Shown here: piece after piece, positions 1 to 11,502 of the stretch
Numbering within the stretch: position 1 is the first letter of the stretch
Layout of the letters: each line of letters opens with the position of its first letter
Assembly (NCBI GenBank): GCA_951640195.1
Contig: OX621168.1
Span: 1,922,001 to 1,986,000, forward strand
From: Porpolomopsis calyptriformis
Taxonomy: Eukaryota; Basidiomycota; Agaricomycetes; Agaricales; Hygrophoraceae
DNA: 64,000 nt
Reading direction: 5' to 3'
Translations under genes and position numbers: made by a program
The notes under the pieces: model-generated
What the model saw: the letters and a program-made list of their open reading frames with translations, nothing else
Database searches by the model: none
What the model was told of the DNA's origin: nothing

Positions 1-1191
1 CTCGGGCTCTGCCCAGATCTTGATTCCCTTCGGGTCGATGGTGACGGAACCGTCCCGGGCAGGACCAAATGGCCCAAACCGCCAATTATCCACCGTCTGT
101 GTCTGTCCCATTCCTAAACGGAGCGATTGGGCAGGTGTGGGATATGTTCCCTTTTTCAATGTAGAGCCCTGCTTGGTTGGGTTCGTGTTGAGGTCGTCCC
201 ACCCACAGAAGCCCTCGAAAGGTTCGTTCAAGCTGTCCCAGCCGATGACGCACTCGTCCAGGAGGTCGCCCGCGTCCCGGATACGATCGGCGAGCTTGCC
301 AACGGCCTCGATGTAGTGCTCTTGCAGGTAATCTTGGATGTTCTTGTCGTCGATGACGCATCTCGGGGCAAAGTCGCGTCCGGCAAAGAAGAGGGTGAAG
401 AGCGTCTGGGACGCAAGCCGGCCGTAGTTCGTCCCCCAGATCATTGCCGGGAGCGAGCCTGGGTCGGAGTCGTGCGCGAGAGGGTACTCGGAGTGGATGA
501 TGGCGGCTTGTGTGGCGGTGAAATTGCGGGGGTTTATGCCGCATGCGGGGAGTGTCCAGTAGGGGGCTCCTGACCCGCCTGCATAACGGGACCACTGGGA
601 AGAATTGTTTTGGCTCAGAAAAAAAAAAAAAGGGAGGATGTCTGGATGCTTACTGTATCTTGGTGGGGGTCCATGAAGACTTTGAAACCGTATTGTTTGC
701 ATTTCCGAAGGACTCGTACGGTATAGTCCATGAACTCATAATCATATTTTCCGCTGGAAGGAACGGCTCAACAACGAAAGGAATAGGAAACGAAGACTTC
801 CAAATGGTAAGACTTACGGTCCTTCGTGCTCTAATGCCTCCCAAGAAAAGGGAAACCTGAGCATGTTGAAGCCCCACCCACTCAACCGGGCGAGATGGAC
901 ATCGGCAGAACCGTCGTCAATGTTCAACGGTCTTCCGATGAAGCTCTCACCACCGTTCTCCGCGGCGTCCCAGAAGTCATCCAAGATATAGGACGGTCTG
1001 TGGAGAGGAAATTTTGAAGAGGCAGAGAGGTTGACACCTCTGAGGGTCAAAGTACGACCTGCGTTGTCTACAAAGCTACAATCTGTAGTGTGAATGTAAG
1101 ATGAAGGCGTAGGTTGTCCGGTGGTTGGTGAAATTGAAGGCACTCGAGGCATTGGATCTAAGCAAGAAACGTTGGCTATACATCGTACCAC
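1..1191 (-). CDS. Glycoside hydrolase family 5, glucosylceramidase/steryl-glucosidase-like, 3' part off window
   Basis: Three exons are visible on the minus strand: 1191-818, 753-654 and 594 to the window edge, joined by GT-AG introns (donors GTAAGT and GTAAGC). The protein opens with a segment containing the GH5-type TLRGVNLS and continues through [26 protein letters not shown] and [15 protein letters not shown] holds the expected acid/base glutamate; the nucleophile glutamate would lie beyond position 1. The pattern is that of fungal endoglycoceramidase-related GH5 enzymes such as the Cryptococcus EGCrP proteins, which hydrolyse glucosylceramide or steryl glucoside. Substrate cannot be decided from this fragment. 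No clear signal peptide is seen, in keeping with intracellular members. Translation may start at 1191 or at a second ATG about 40 nt downstream (MPRVPS). The first intron after NEP-distal sequence, if any, is not in view. Confidence 0.85.
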
Positions 1192-1267
1192 CTCGGTTTT
1201 TTATTTCTATTTTTATTTTTATTTTTTATTTACCGGAATATCCAAATCAAGAATTTCTCTTTTTTAT

Positions 1268-3513
1268 TTATGCCAATTGGCTTAGACTGTCCAGCTCTTT
1301 TCGTATCGCACCCTCGCCCTCCATCTTCTTCAGTTGGGTTGCCTCTAGCCGTTCTCCCCTCTTCGCCTTCTCTTTCAGCTCTTCAATCGCCTTCAACTGC
1401 CACCACATATCAGAACAACGTGCGACAAAGTATGGAACAAAGTCACTCACTTTCTTGGTCAAATTCCGTATCTTCTTCGAGATCGGATCCAGCGTTCCCT
1501 CCGCACCAGGGGTAACAGGTACGGATTCCTCTCCTTCGGGAACCTGCAATCCATTCGCATCCAGTCCGCTCGACTCATGCCCATTTGCCGCAGGCAGCTC
1601 ACCCTCTCCACCATCCACAACAATCCCAGCGCTGGCGCTCATACTTCCCCCATCCCTCCTTCCATCCTTACCAGACTTCCGCTTCCGATTACCCTTCCTC
1701 TCCCCCTCAAGGCCGGAATGCGTCGATTGCGCGGAGCCAGGTACATGTCGTCGTCCTCCGTTCGAGTGCCCATGTCCATTCAGTCCCCCACTCCCCACAG
1801 CACCAGGCGCCGGACTCCTGCTATACATTCTGGGTGGCGTCGCAGCGCCATTCACATGTGGCTCCCCTCCCTCATCCTCTCTCTTAAAAAACGCGGGGGT
1901 TGCCAACCCACGAGCGCCAGGGGGCCTGTATGCCCCAGCAGGCTTCGTCGGCGTCATCTTCTTCAACGCATCGACGTTGTTCCGCACGCTCTCGCTCGCT
2001 TCAGGCGCCGGCGGCAGAGTCGACCCAAACGGTGCGACACTCCCCACAGGCGTCGGCCGCCACGATGCCTGATAAAGGTCTTCGGCAGATTGGATGTGAA
2101 CAAGTGAGCCTGAGCAATGCCAGATCTTGATCCCATTGTCGACACGCAGCCGCGGAGAGAGGGTGGCCGTGAGGAGGAACCGGCCATCAGGCGACCACTC
2201 GCAGTAGGATGTATTGGGCGCATCTATCGTGCACACTTTCGCCAGGGACCGCCGATCGATGATGTCGATCTTGCCTGCCAGATTTCCGAACCCTGCGAGG
2301 GCGATGAGGCGACCTTGCGGGTTGAAGGAAATAAAATTGTGTGGAGAAGGGCCAAAATCATGTAGTGTTCGCACTCGCTGGTCGAACAACATTGTCTTGG
2401 CCGGCATGTCTAAGTTCAGTGTGTGGCATTATGAACCGAACCATTCCAAGAAGGGAAAAAAAAATCTTACATCCATAGACCACCCCAAACTCCTTCGAGT
2501 TGGGACTCCAAGCCAAATCGTGAACTGGGCCATCTTTGTCAAGCGTAACCCGGCAGTCAGAATCGCCGGACGCGCTTAGCAGATAGAGGCCGGTCTCGCC
2601 ATAGTAACTCTTGTTCGAGTTGTCAACCTCGGTCTGAGTCAATAGAAGCATATGAGTCCCAAGCGCGTTCCATTTGATTTGGGACCGATCAGCTTTGAAA
2701 AATGCTTTTTGCCGTGTAGGAGGAGCATCAAGCTTATCAAGGTCATATATTTTGATGCTAGCGGGTGCACCCTGCCATATTCAAATTATTTTTAAAAAAT
2801 TAGGAAAATAATAATATAAATCTCAAAATGGAAGGAAAACTTGCCTTTTTCTCTGCCGCGAAAATTGCCAGTGATGGCTTGGACCCCGGGCTCAAAGAAA
2901 CGCTGGTGGCTCCTTCCACTTTGAGCTTGTCTGCGATGCCACTCGACCATTCTGCACAATGGAACACCTGCACCTCTTGCCCCACCAAGCGGACTGCGTG
3001 GGACTCTGACTGCGTGTACCGGAGGTTCCAACCGTCCTGCGATTTTTGTGAAAAGGACACGACCTCTTCGCCGACGGACGTTGAGAAAATGCGAAGATTT
3101 TTGTGCTGGAGTCCCTCTTCTAATTTGACTGAAGGATAAATACATGTTGTGGTTAGTGACGAGGATGAGGAGGATAATATGGTCGTTACACACGTGGGCG
3201 TTCCCAAGTGGACAGATAAGTCCCACGAGGAGAAAATTCGAGCTCTATAATATTGGGAATGGGTAGGTCATGTACAAGCTGGGCACCTTCAGCTTGGAAT
3301 ATCCGTACGCTGGCGGACTAAATAAGTCGTCCTGGCGTATAATAGTGGGCAGGGGGAGTGTGTCTGACTTACACCGTCGGGAGTGCATAGGCATACAGCC
3401 GGCCGTCAGCACTGTAATGATATGACCGAGCGGCAACGTCTGGTGAAACAAATCCAGGTATGTGGGTATAGTCTGGAGTACCACCAACAAGGCCAAGTGT
3501 TTTTTGGGCGCGG
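1268..3513 (-). CDS. Eukaryotic translation initiation factor 2A (eIF2A)
   Basis: A WD-type beta-propeller protein that can deliver initiator tRNA to the 40S subunit independently of eIF2. Exons read from about 3513 downward. The first recognisable residues are RAQKTLGLVGGTPDYTHIPG; later blocks are SLSPGSKPSLAIFAAEKK, GAPASIKIYDLDKL, HDLAWSPNSKEFGVVYG, YMPAKTMLFDQ and CEWSPDGRFLLTAT, in the order typical of eIF2A. The C-terminus is a low-complexity linker followed by a charged helix ending LDSLSQLA. Four introns are supported within this span. The one between 2844 and 2772 has a GC donor (GCAAGT) and a normal AG acceptor, and splicing it joins AEKK to GAPAS in frame. The start exon lies upstream of 3513, probably within 3550-3720, and could not be resolved. 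It is transcribed in tandem with the GH5 gene. Confidence 0.9.
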
Positions 3514-3729
3514 TCTAAGTAGAACAATGATTTTTTAATGATTTTTTTGTGTGAGGGATGAGACCCTCATCACATCGCTGCGCTTTTCACACGGAAGAAT
3601 TTGTCGAGGTGGAGAGCGAAGCAAAGAGATGGGGGGTCTGAAAAGCAGCACGATGGCACATTTGAATGCTCATCTTGTCGATCGCTCGCTCTTCCCTCCA
3701 CAAGGAAGGGCAAAAAGCAGGTGTGTGAA

Positions 3730-4604
3730 CGCAGACGATGGATTCGGGGAGAAAAATACGAAAGGTGAGGTGAGGGTACTGACATGCATACTGCTGAGAG
3801 CACTGGGATTCCATTATGCTTACAACTGACTCGCGTACGGACGTCTTGGGCGAGGGGGAAGGAATGAGGAAGGCGAAGCAAGTTAATGCTTGAGAATGAA
3901 TTACGTAATTGTGAAAAATAATAATATTAGATAATAAATTTAAAGCGCATCGAGTGTCTGGCTGGTAACGACTGGGGTAGAGCTGAAAATTGGATGGTGA
4001 ATAAATTGGTGGATGAGAATATTATTTTGTCGCGTAGAATGTGGTCGGAGAGTTGAGGAGGGGAATGTAGCTGGATTGCTCGCATTCAACTACCTTCCAT
4101 ACAAGGTAATCCTCAGCGTGAAAATTTAAAGAGACCGATTGGAGTCCTCAAGCTGGACAATGGACCGTTTTGGATCCCGGTTCGAGAAAGGTTGCAGGTG
4201 CCACAACCTCAACCTCGACGCTTGGCCCTATATTTTATTCAGCAATCTCGCTCAGACACTCTTTCGTCCGCTCCGAAACGCACCGGGGTCCAAAAAAATA
4301 AATAACAGAGGGAGAATGGGGCAGTGTTCAGCTTTGAACCCAAGTTTCGCCCATTCTCCCTCCCTTTTTGTCCTCTCCAAGCGGTTTCCCGAGTTTTCGC
4401 ATTTACCACGGCTAGTAAGATGTTAGCCAGGATATCCCCATTTACAAAGGGAACCACTTTGACCACGATCGTCCCATTTATCCTCCAACCAAGTCGCTTT
4501 GGTCGAACGCTTGGCCCTCTCCCTCCAGGATATATATCGCGCGCGTCCGTCAAGATGGTCCCACTCAAACAACCCATTCTCTTCTCCCGTCCTTCATTCC
4601 GAGC
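3730..4604. other. Intergenic region between eIF2A and the 4.6 kb gene
   Basis: Divergent spacer between a minus-strand eIF2A gene and a plus-strand gene starting at 4605. The left half is AT-rich. No ORF with coding character, RNA gene or repeat was recognised. A GGTTCGAGA string at about 4180 resembles part of a tRNA B box, but no acceptor stem or A box accompanies it. Confidence 0.4.
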
Positions 4605-5450
4605 ATGTCCAACCATTACACCAACCCCCAATCCCCATACACCAACCCGCAGGAGCTGGCCTTGTCTGCCAACTGGACTCCCCCCGGCCTTGTCGCCTTT
4701 AATCATGTAATCCTTTCCCCCTCCCCTTTCACCATTCCTAACTCACCTCCTCACCCCTTCCCTGCCACACACAGACCAATTTCATCGACGCACACCACCC
4801 TCCCGATCCGCAGAGGGTTCCGAACGACCACCCTTCTCCGGCTCACCAAAGGCTCTGGATGCTTCTTCCGCGAGACCGCTTACAAGCCACCTATTGCATC
4901 AACTTTACCAAGGGCGATTCCCCGACGCGCTTGATAGATATAATGAGTGGCTACATCACCTTCGATCATCCAGAGGAACCGATCTTCAGAAGATTTGGGT
5001 GGAGACGTACCGGCATAGCGCTTTGGGTGCTGTCTTCTCCCCCGCATCCGTTCCCTCTCCTTTGCTGAAACGCTTTCACAGTGGCCTGGATACGACGTTA
5101 CGATGAGGGCGAACAGAATCCCCGTATTCGAGAACAACCAAGCGATCACGCGCACCGACGCTGCAAGGGAAATCGGAGGCATCATTAGGCTGTTCATGAA
5201 ACAAGCCTCTGATCCCGTCAACAACGTAGGTGTTTGATCAACAGCAACGCGTGGATCTGAAGCCTGACTTGCGTTGGTTGTCCAGAGAGCGCATCACCAA
5301 GCTTCCGGACACGAAGTGTGGAATATCAGCCCGAGTCGTATTCGTTTCGAGGACGTGTGGATATACTCGATTCGATACTACAGCGCCCAATGGATCCCGG
5401 ACTTGGTAGTTTTGAGCCAGCCGAGGTCTGGACATTCTAGAGCCTTCTGA
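4605..5450 (+). CDS. Hypothetical multi-exon protein, basidiomycete-type unknown family
   Basis: Function unknown. The gene begins at ATG 4605 (MSNHYTNPQSPYTNPQ...). A first exon to 4706 is bounded by GTAATC. The best supported later exons are 5082-5225, which includes WPGYDVTMRANRIPVFENN and then QAITRTDAAREIGGIIRLF, and 5286-5450, which includes HEVWNISPSRIRFEDVWIY and ends RSGHSRAF. The intron between them runs 5226-5285 with GTAGGT and CAG. The middle exon is uncertain: the frame giving RFPDALDRYNEWLHHLRSS followed by a donor at 4999 joins in phase to the WPGY exon, but the upstream acceptor is ambiguous (4775 or 4816). From memory, agaric proteins with a WPGY block, an 'ITR..LA..I' helix and a final 'RIRFEDV..YSI.YY....WIPDL' segment are common and uncharacterised. 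No signal peptide or catalytic motif is visible. Confidence 0.6.
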
Positions 5451-6879
5451 AAAATTCCCAACTTGTAGACGTATCGTAAAAGCCGCTAATAAAAGTCATA
5501 ATCATCGCCTGGATCGTAATTTTTTTTTTAAAAATCCACGAAAATAGAGTGAAATGCCTTACCAAGGACCTAGGATGAGATTCACAGTTCTTTTGGTCTT
5601 TGTGGTGTGCAAAGGGGCGGTTGGTGATGAAAGGCCAAGTCGGCGATCGATGATCAACGATTGCAGACGTTACGTCGGACGCAACGACATACGTCTCGAG
5701 CGTTAATCAAGCCAGCCAGATGAGCTGCCCCTCGCTAGGATGGACGACGATAGTGGTGGTTCAGTGGCATGGGATATTTCCCTGCCTCGTTCAATCAAAG
5801 TAGAACAAACTCAGCTGGTCCCATCAGACGGTCACGTCCCCGCCTGTCCTTTCATCTCATCAGAGCTGGTACAACCCGTAGTGGCCCAGCCCTTTCAAAG
5901 GTACACATCGTAGCTGGTTTTACGCCAAGGGGACCTCATTCCCCCCTTGCCGTAACGGCTGGTAGAAACCAGGTTCGAATGTGGCAGGCCGGTCCTCCAT
6001 CACCAGCAATTCGCCATCGCTTCTACATCCGCTGGGTACACTCCAAGTGCGTCTGCATAACCGCACCGCGACCTGGTTTAACCAATCCATCTGTTCTTTT
6101 GTTCAGATCCAAAAAAAAAAAAACAAGTTGTCTTGGCCCATCACGAAAAAAAACAACAACAACAGCCAAGATCTTTCTAGACATCTCCACACCTGCCTTT
6201 TTCTTCCCGTCCTCCTCAAGATACTCGCCTTTACGAGTGTTGGCAGCCTGCTGACCATTGAGAGATAAACGTGAACCTTGGGTGGCCTTACCGCCTCCGT
6301 TCCCCCTGCATCCCACGACCAGTGAGCGTAACCAAAGAACCCATCTCCCAACCTTCAAGAACCCCAGGTTCAGGAGTGCCCTTTTACAACACACCATCGG
6401 CGGTCCTCAGTCTCCCTTGCGCTCGGGCGTTTATTGACCGCTCGTGCTGCTTACCTCTTTCCAGACAACTCCACGCGCGCTTTGTTAACGCCTCGTTTCT
6501 CAAGACACGCGCGTGAGAGATGGCCGTCTGCGGATCACCGAACGACCTACGTGGAACACGCATCCGAGGGACTCTTTACAATGAAACCCGGTTGAAGGGC
6601 AGCAGGCATCGAAAAGACGGGAAGACAAACGCGCGGGGCGTACAGGCTGAGCAGGGTCCATGTCGAGCACATCGTTGGGCTCCGCGTTGAAACGGAAGAC
6701 GATGAACTTGGTGAGTTGAGGATGGACTTTGATCAACGGAGGGGCTGGATGCGTTTCCACTGTCCCTTTGTTTCTCCAACCACACGTTGGAAGTAACTGC
6801 ATCTTGATGACAGAAAATAGACCATCAGTCAAAGGGGATCGCATCCGGGAGTTTCGCTTGGGTAGGTCTCGGTTCTATC
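5451..6879. other. Unresolved region, no confident gene
   Basis: About 1.4 kb with several medium ORFs on both strands, none with convincing family features or splice-consistent exons. Short A-rich runs lie near 6111-6123 and 6146. A minus-strand stretch near 6200-6290 (SLNGQQAANTRKGEYLEEDG) looks mildly protein-like and may be an exon or relic, but no partner exon was found. The 6500-6850 part lies just downstream of the NLR relic and may be the rest of it. Confidence 0.3.
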
Positions 6880-7500
6880 CGTGGACAGCAGTAACGGAAG
6901 CGTTTGTTGCTCAGGTGTTCTCTACGGAGCAGGGCTTCCGCCTCGCGCTTGATAACAGACGCGAGGTCCATCGACGCGAGCGTAAGTGGGTGACTGGCAC
7001 CCAGATGCTCCGCGCCGGCAGCTGAGACATGCTTGTGGCATTCCTCTACACGCTGCTCGTGTCAATACCTGCGCCTCGAGCAACAGATTTGCTCCATCTC
7101 GTAGTCCTGGTGCTTCAAGAGAATGCCGATGCCCAGCAGCGGTGACCAGAGCTTCTGCAACATCTGCTGTTCCTGAATATTCCCTCGGAGATGCGTGCGT
7201 AGGAAACCAAGAGCCCATTATCGAGCACAAGAAGCCAATCATCTTCGTGTAACCAGTCGCACCTCCGTGAGCCTTGCGTCATGGTCTTGTAGGTAGCGAT
7301 CACGAGTTCGAAGATTTTGGCGAACCCCTGGTGTAACTTGTGGCTGATAGCCAGAGTATTGGCCGAGACTTTCGCGTAATGCAACGACAGTCGCGAGTTT
7401 CCTATCCCTGGCATCCCACAGGTGGCACAACAATTCGGTGTGCCGTCATGGAGCATTTCTCGCAAGAGTTCCAGTTCACTTTCTCATAAAGTGGGCTGAG
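6880..7500 (-). pseudogene. Decayed NB-ARC/TPR NLR relic
   Basis: Reading the minus strand across shifting frames gives blocks matching the intact NLRs at 36 and 57 kb. They appear in the right order: CCATCGMPGIGNSRLSLHYA (P-loop region, with GK changed to GN), a YLQDHDARLTEVRL block, DWLLVLDN (Walker B), a TADVAEALVTAAGHRHSLE block and an LRDGANLLLE block. A TPR-like piece follows in another frame (AEHLGASHPLTLASMDLAS, then EAEALLRR). At least three frame changes and several stops break it, and the region between the NB-ARC end and the TPR piece is mostly lost. It is therefore a non-functional remnant of the same NLR subfamily, on the opposite side of the transposon block from its relatives. 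Confidence 0.75.
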
Positions 7501-7841
7501 ACGACCGATCGGGAGTGCCATTGATTGATCGCGGGCGTTCATGGTCTGGAAAGCAGAGCAAGTCAGAAATATCAAACGAGCAGCTAGGAACGGATCGGTC
7601 GACGAATCCTCGAGGAGGATTTCCTTCTTGAGCGCTTATCGCCTTTCAGGGGTGACTAGCGTAATAGGATGGGATGTAATCGGAGTTCAGTGACATGGTA
7701 GGTGATAGGTATGATAATCAATGATCTGATCATGTCCAACATTGTGGAATACACTGGGTAGAGAAATGTCAATGCTAGTAAGGGGTCTTTGACCAGTACT
7801 GCTATGAATGTCACAAATGGTCACATCACGTTGATCAGGCC
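7501..7841. other. Intergenic, presumed CDC73 promoter
   Basis: About 340 bp between the NLR relic and the CDC73 start. No ORF or clear TATA box was seen. It should hold the CDC73 promoter. Confidence 0.3.
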
Positions 7842-9535
7842 ATGTCTAGCACCGACACACTCCTGGTCCTTCGGCAGGCCATAAAGGCAAAAACACCAAT
7901 CACGTACGCTAATGGCGACGAACCATCCTCGTCTCTCCCACTAGCTACCCACCTCGTATTTTCTTCGACGTCTGCCATTCCCAAGTCTTCCCCGACTCGC
8001 TATCGAAAACCCGGTGTATCATCCTCCACCGATCCTGCCTCAAACCCCCAGGAGTTTTTCTCCATCGAAGCGATATATCTAGCATGGCTTCTAAGAGATG
8101 CATCTGGAGCGGAATATATGAGACAGGCCAGAGAAAACGGGCTGGCTGTTGGATTTGTGAGTGTCACGGAGAGAAAGAGCGTTGTTGATTGGCTGGAGGG
8201 CAATGTGATCGATCATGAAAGGATTTTACCCCTCATCTGTAGGTTTTCGTTCGTTCGTTCGTTCAAACAGTATATTTTCTTATCATTTCCTTACCCTCAG
8301 TGGAGTCAACAACCCCGCCAGGGACGCCGCCACATGCCAGTAGCTCCGCAGCTGCACATCATTCGACATCACACAAGGCTGGTCACACAAGCTCTAGCAT
8401 TTCTCCAACAAAACGACGTTACATAGCTGATACACAAGACATTGAAATCGTGAAAAAGATTAAACAGAATGAAGTGGAGCTGAGGGACCGCACCACTGTT
8501 CTGCGTGGCGTAAAACCCAATGTCAGTCTCAAGCTCCCCTTTCACACTCCTTTGTAATCTTATCTTGATTTACAGAATTTTTCAGCCCTCCGCTCCGTTT
8601 ATGCTGATAAACTGAAAAAACTTAAAGAAGCTAGTAAACCCGGTGCCGTAGTGCCCACACCAACACCAGTAGGTGAGGCTACCAACACTAAATATCATTT
8701 GACGGTTTTATAACCTATTCGATGCAGATCCAAAGTTGCAAGCACGCAAAGCTCGTGAGCGTGGATTCAAAGCACTCTTTATTCGTGTCGAAAAATAACC
8801 CCGTCGGTTTCCCACTAACAGGAAACATGTACCCCATCATCATGATCTCCTCATCTCCCACCGCGCTCATCACAATGCACAACGTCAAGCGTTTCCTTCA
8901 AGAATCAACGTAAGTCTCCACCCTCCCTGTAAATCCACCAGCCAACACAGGGTTTTCAGATTCGAGCCGTCACAAGAAGCCCGAACCCGCGCCGCCGCCG
9001 AGGGCAATCCCCGCCCCGAAGATCTCATCGCCATCTATCGCAAGCGGACACATATCGACCCGAGTGGTAAGGAAACAGAGACGCACGCGCGATACTTTGT
9101 CGTGGATAGCACGGAGGCGCTGGCCAAGTTCGGAGCGGATGCATGGGACCGCGTTGTGTGCGTGATGACGACGGGCCAGGCGTGGCAGTTCCGGCCGTAT
9201 AAATGGAGTGAACCGCGGCAGCTGTTTCACCACGGTATTTCTTTTTTTTTTTTGAATGAATTCCGTTTTGTGGGGTATTGAATGCACCGTTTCGTAGTCA
9301 AAGGGTTCTATGTTTCGTGGGCAAACGATCCTCCAAACATCAAAATCAAGGACTGGAACGTAACGGAGCTGAAGGTTCGTCATCTCTGTCTATTTTGTAA
9401 ACACTCTTATCCCTGTGTCGCCTCTCCTAGATTGATCAACACCGACGACACGTTGACAAGTCCGTTGTCGCGCATTTCTGGAAGACGCTTGATACGTGGA
9501 CAATGGCCAATAAGCCTTCGCTTATGAAAGGATGA
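7842..9535 (+). CDS. Cdc73/parafibromin, Paf1 complex subunit
   Basis: Nuclear subunit of the Paf1 complex, which travels with RNA polymerase II during elongation and supports histone modification. Eight exons are resolved with in-phase GT-AG junctions: 7842-8238, 8301-8521, 8576-8672, 8728-8784, 8822-8909, 8960-9234, 9298-9374 and 9431-9535. The N-terminus (MSSTDTLLVLRQAIKAKTPI, then EFFSIEAIYLAWLLRDA) matches the Cdc73 N-terminal domain. The middle exon carries the nuclear-type basic SPTKRRYIADTQDIE and an IKQNEVELRDRTTVLRG block. The C-terminus is the Ras-like Cdc73 domain, from PIIMISSSPTALITMHNVK through WRFRPYKW-like WQFRPYKWSEP to AHFWKTLDTWTMANKPSLM. The gene looks complete and intact. 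Confidence 0.93.
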
Positions 9536-9711
9536 CCACTGTCATTTGTACTGTACTGTCGCGTATGTCTACAACGATTCCATGGCGGCTTCATTTTCGT
9601 ATTTATACTTCAACCCGCGATCAGCAACGGTGACTGGAATATTGGTGGACAGAATATCATTAAATCAAGTTGTTGCTGTATATGCTTTCTCTAAATGTTT
9701 TTGTGAATGAG

Positions 9712-10439
9712 CTATGCTACCACACCATCCAGCCGCGCCACGGCCTTACGGACCTGGTCAATCCTACCACTCAGCAGTCTGAAAAGTGTGTCTAAGCCGA
9801 GTAAGACGCCTTGGTCTGGTCCTTCTCCAGGCGTAATCCGAGTGTGCGCAAAGTCGATTAACTTTACAACGTAAGGTGGACCAGGCGTTTCGATGTCAAT
9901 GTCGATGTCTTCGTCGTCATCATCATCAGCATCACCGTCCTCGTCTCCCTCATCGTCAGCACTGTCGTCGTAGCCGTCACCGTCGCTATCATCATCGTCG
10001 TCGTCGTCGTCGTCATCGTCATCAACATCTCCCTTTCCATTCGTATTCCCAACACCATATTCCTCTTTCTCCCTCTGTTTCATAGCCTCCAAAGCCTTCA
10101 ACCCCTCTTCAGACTGCTCCCAATCAGCTTCGTACACAATCAACACGCTCGCCCCTACCATGCGCAAATGGACTTGTTCAAAGGCCTTGCGCAAGGCCGC
10201 AATATCGTCCCGAACGCCATATAGAACTGGGAGGAGGAGGTGGGGGGGGAGACCGCTGGCTGCACCACGACTTGTTGAGGGAATGCCGGAGGAAGTCGCG
10301 AGGGGAAAAAAGCGGGCGACTCCTTCAGGTAGATCGCTCGGTTTGAGGGAATATCCGTATAGTTTTGAGGTCTTGACGGGTTCGGATGTGACGTTATCGT
10401 ATACCTTTGTTCAAGAGAACACACGAGCGCATAGAGGCC

Positions 10440-10470
<31 letters not shown>

Positions 10471-11051
10471 ATTGGTTGAGTACAGATACGAACTCGGGGG
10501 AATGGTGAATGATGTAAAGGACCTGGAAACCAGTGAGACGCATGCCGCACTCGAACGACGTCGTTCGGCGCGCTTTGTCTTTCATCCGGGCGATCTTTTC
10601 TGGAGAGGCTTGTTCGTCGTACAGGACGGTGCCAAGTTTGATGTCTAGGATGTTGGGTTTATGAAACGGGTAGGAGAGGTTCTCAAGAACGAGAGAATGT
10701 ATATTATGACAAAGGTCGTCAGCTGGGAAACGAAAAGAAAAATGGTTAGGGCGTGTACTTATCTCTGATCACCCCTTCATCAACCTCTTCGATCCTTGAA
10801 ATGGCGATATTCCCCTCAGCGGCCCTGGCAGGGTCCACCTTGCCCTCCAGTCTCAAGGTACCGTAAAATTGGGGGATAAACGGTCGGAGTGGAACGAAAC
10901 CCTTGTCGGACAACGCAGATTGGTAAAATTGTAGCTCAAGTAGAAGTGCAGGTTTGAAGATGAGAGATCCGTCTTCGGTGGTGTGTACTCCGTCAAGATG
11001 ACCACCAACCTGAGAGGCTAAGGGAACGGTCGGATACGTCGAGGGACTCAT
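9712..11051 (-). CDS. Inositol polyphosphate kinase (IPMK/Arg82-like)
   Basis: Phosphorylates soluble inositol phosphates; the family includes IPMK, IP6K and IP3K. Exon 1 starts at 11051 (MSPSTYPTVPLASQVGGHLD), exon 2 ends at 10523 and exon 3 runs 10404-9712. The family signature P-x-x-x-D-x-K-x-G is present as PNILDIKLG in exon 2, followed by TGFQ, which splices onto VYDN. The C-terminal substrate/metal motif VVKLIDFAHT is intact. Between the kinase lobes and that motif is a very acidic insert of about 50 residues with a run of 12 aspartates. The intron at 10405-10522 contains a 27-nt T run. The compact size and the N-terminus (GHLDGV, then FKPALLLELQFYQ) favour IPMK over IP6K, but this is inference. 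It converges with CDC73 and is divergent from the small frame at 11136. Confidence 0.85.
10440..10466. repeat. Homopolymer A/T tract inside an inositol-kinase intron
   Basis: An uninterrupted run of about 27 A residues on the plus strand (T on the coding strand) inside the last intron of the inositol polyphosphate kinase gene, upstream of its acceptor. It acts as an oversized polypyrimidine stretch and may be length-variable or prone to sequencing error. Confidence 0.8.
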
Positions 11052-11135
11052 GAAACGGTATTATTGGTGGACAATTATTCATGGAAGCTGAGGTGCGAAG
11101 GACAGACGAAACGACTGGTTCACGTTGCTTGAGTT

Positions 11136-11447
11136 TTGAACAAACACATGCTCCAACTGCACATGGACCACGAAGCCAACACATATCTCATCGTGACCGC
11201 CTCTGATTCCTGCGATCTCTCGACACTGCAAACCGTGCACCCGGCCGTGACTTACATTAGCCAAGTCGGTCAGCTGACGGACGTTCACCGCCTCTCCGTT
11301 TCAAAGGAGAACTGGGAGCAGCAGAAGCAAGAAATAAGGGAGTCTCTGAGCAGAGTTGGGGTTGTTCGGATTGATGTCGACAAGCTTGCGCAGCGAGTGA
11401 AAAGAAGCGATGCTTGGGACGTTGATGAATCCCGCACGGATCTCTGA
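11136..11447 (+). CDS. Possible small protein, 103 aa, unknown
   Basis: A plus-strand frame from MNKHMLQLHMDHEANTYLIV to a stop at 11447. The C-terminal half (SKENWEQQKQEIRESLSRVG, then VVRIDVDKLAQRVKR) has the charged helical character of a real protein and no low complexity. It starts 85 bp from the divergent inositol kinase. There is no recognised domain, signal peptide or splice support. It could be an isolated exon of a longer gene or chance. Confidence 0.25.
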   Translation: MNKHMLQLHMDHEANTYLIVTASDSCDLSTLQTVHPAVTYISQVGQLTDVHRLSVSKENWEQQKQEIRESLSRVGVVRIDVDKLAQRVKRSDAWDVDESRTDL

Positions 11448-11502
11448 AGGTTCGTTGGCGAGGTCGGGTTTAATGACGAGGTCAGTAGAGCTACCAGTCT
11501 TT

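Noticed and set aside
4180..4240. tRNA B-box-like GGTTCGAGA
   Set aside because: No matching A box or stems nearby.
5880..5990. Possible tRNA, from a GGTTCGAAT string and an upstream TGGCCCAG-like box
   Set aside because: No acceptor stem, anticodon arm or CC ending to the B box could be drawn.
9876..10085. Plus-strand ORF rich in Arg and His opposite the inositol kinase
   Set aside because: It is the antisense of the poly-Asp codons (GAC/GAT), not a gene.
10160..10648. 162-codon plus-strand ORF with a poly-Lys run
   Set aside because: Runs through the T27 intron tract and antisense to kinase exons.
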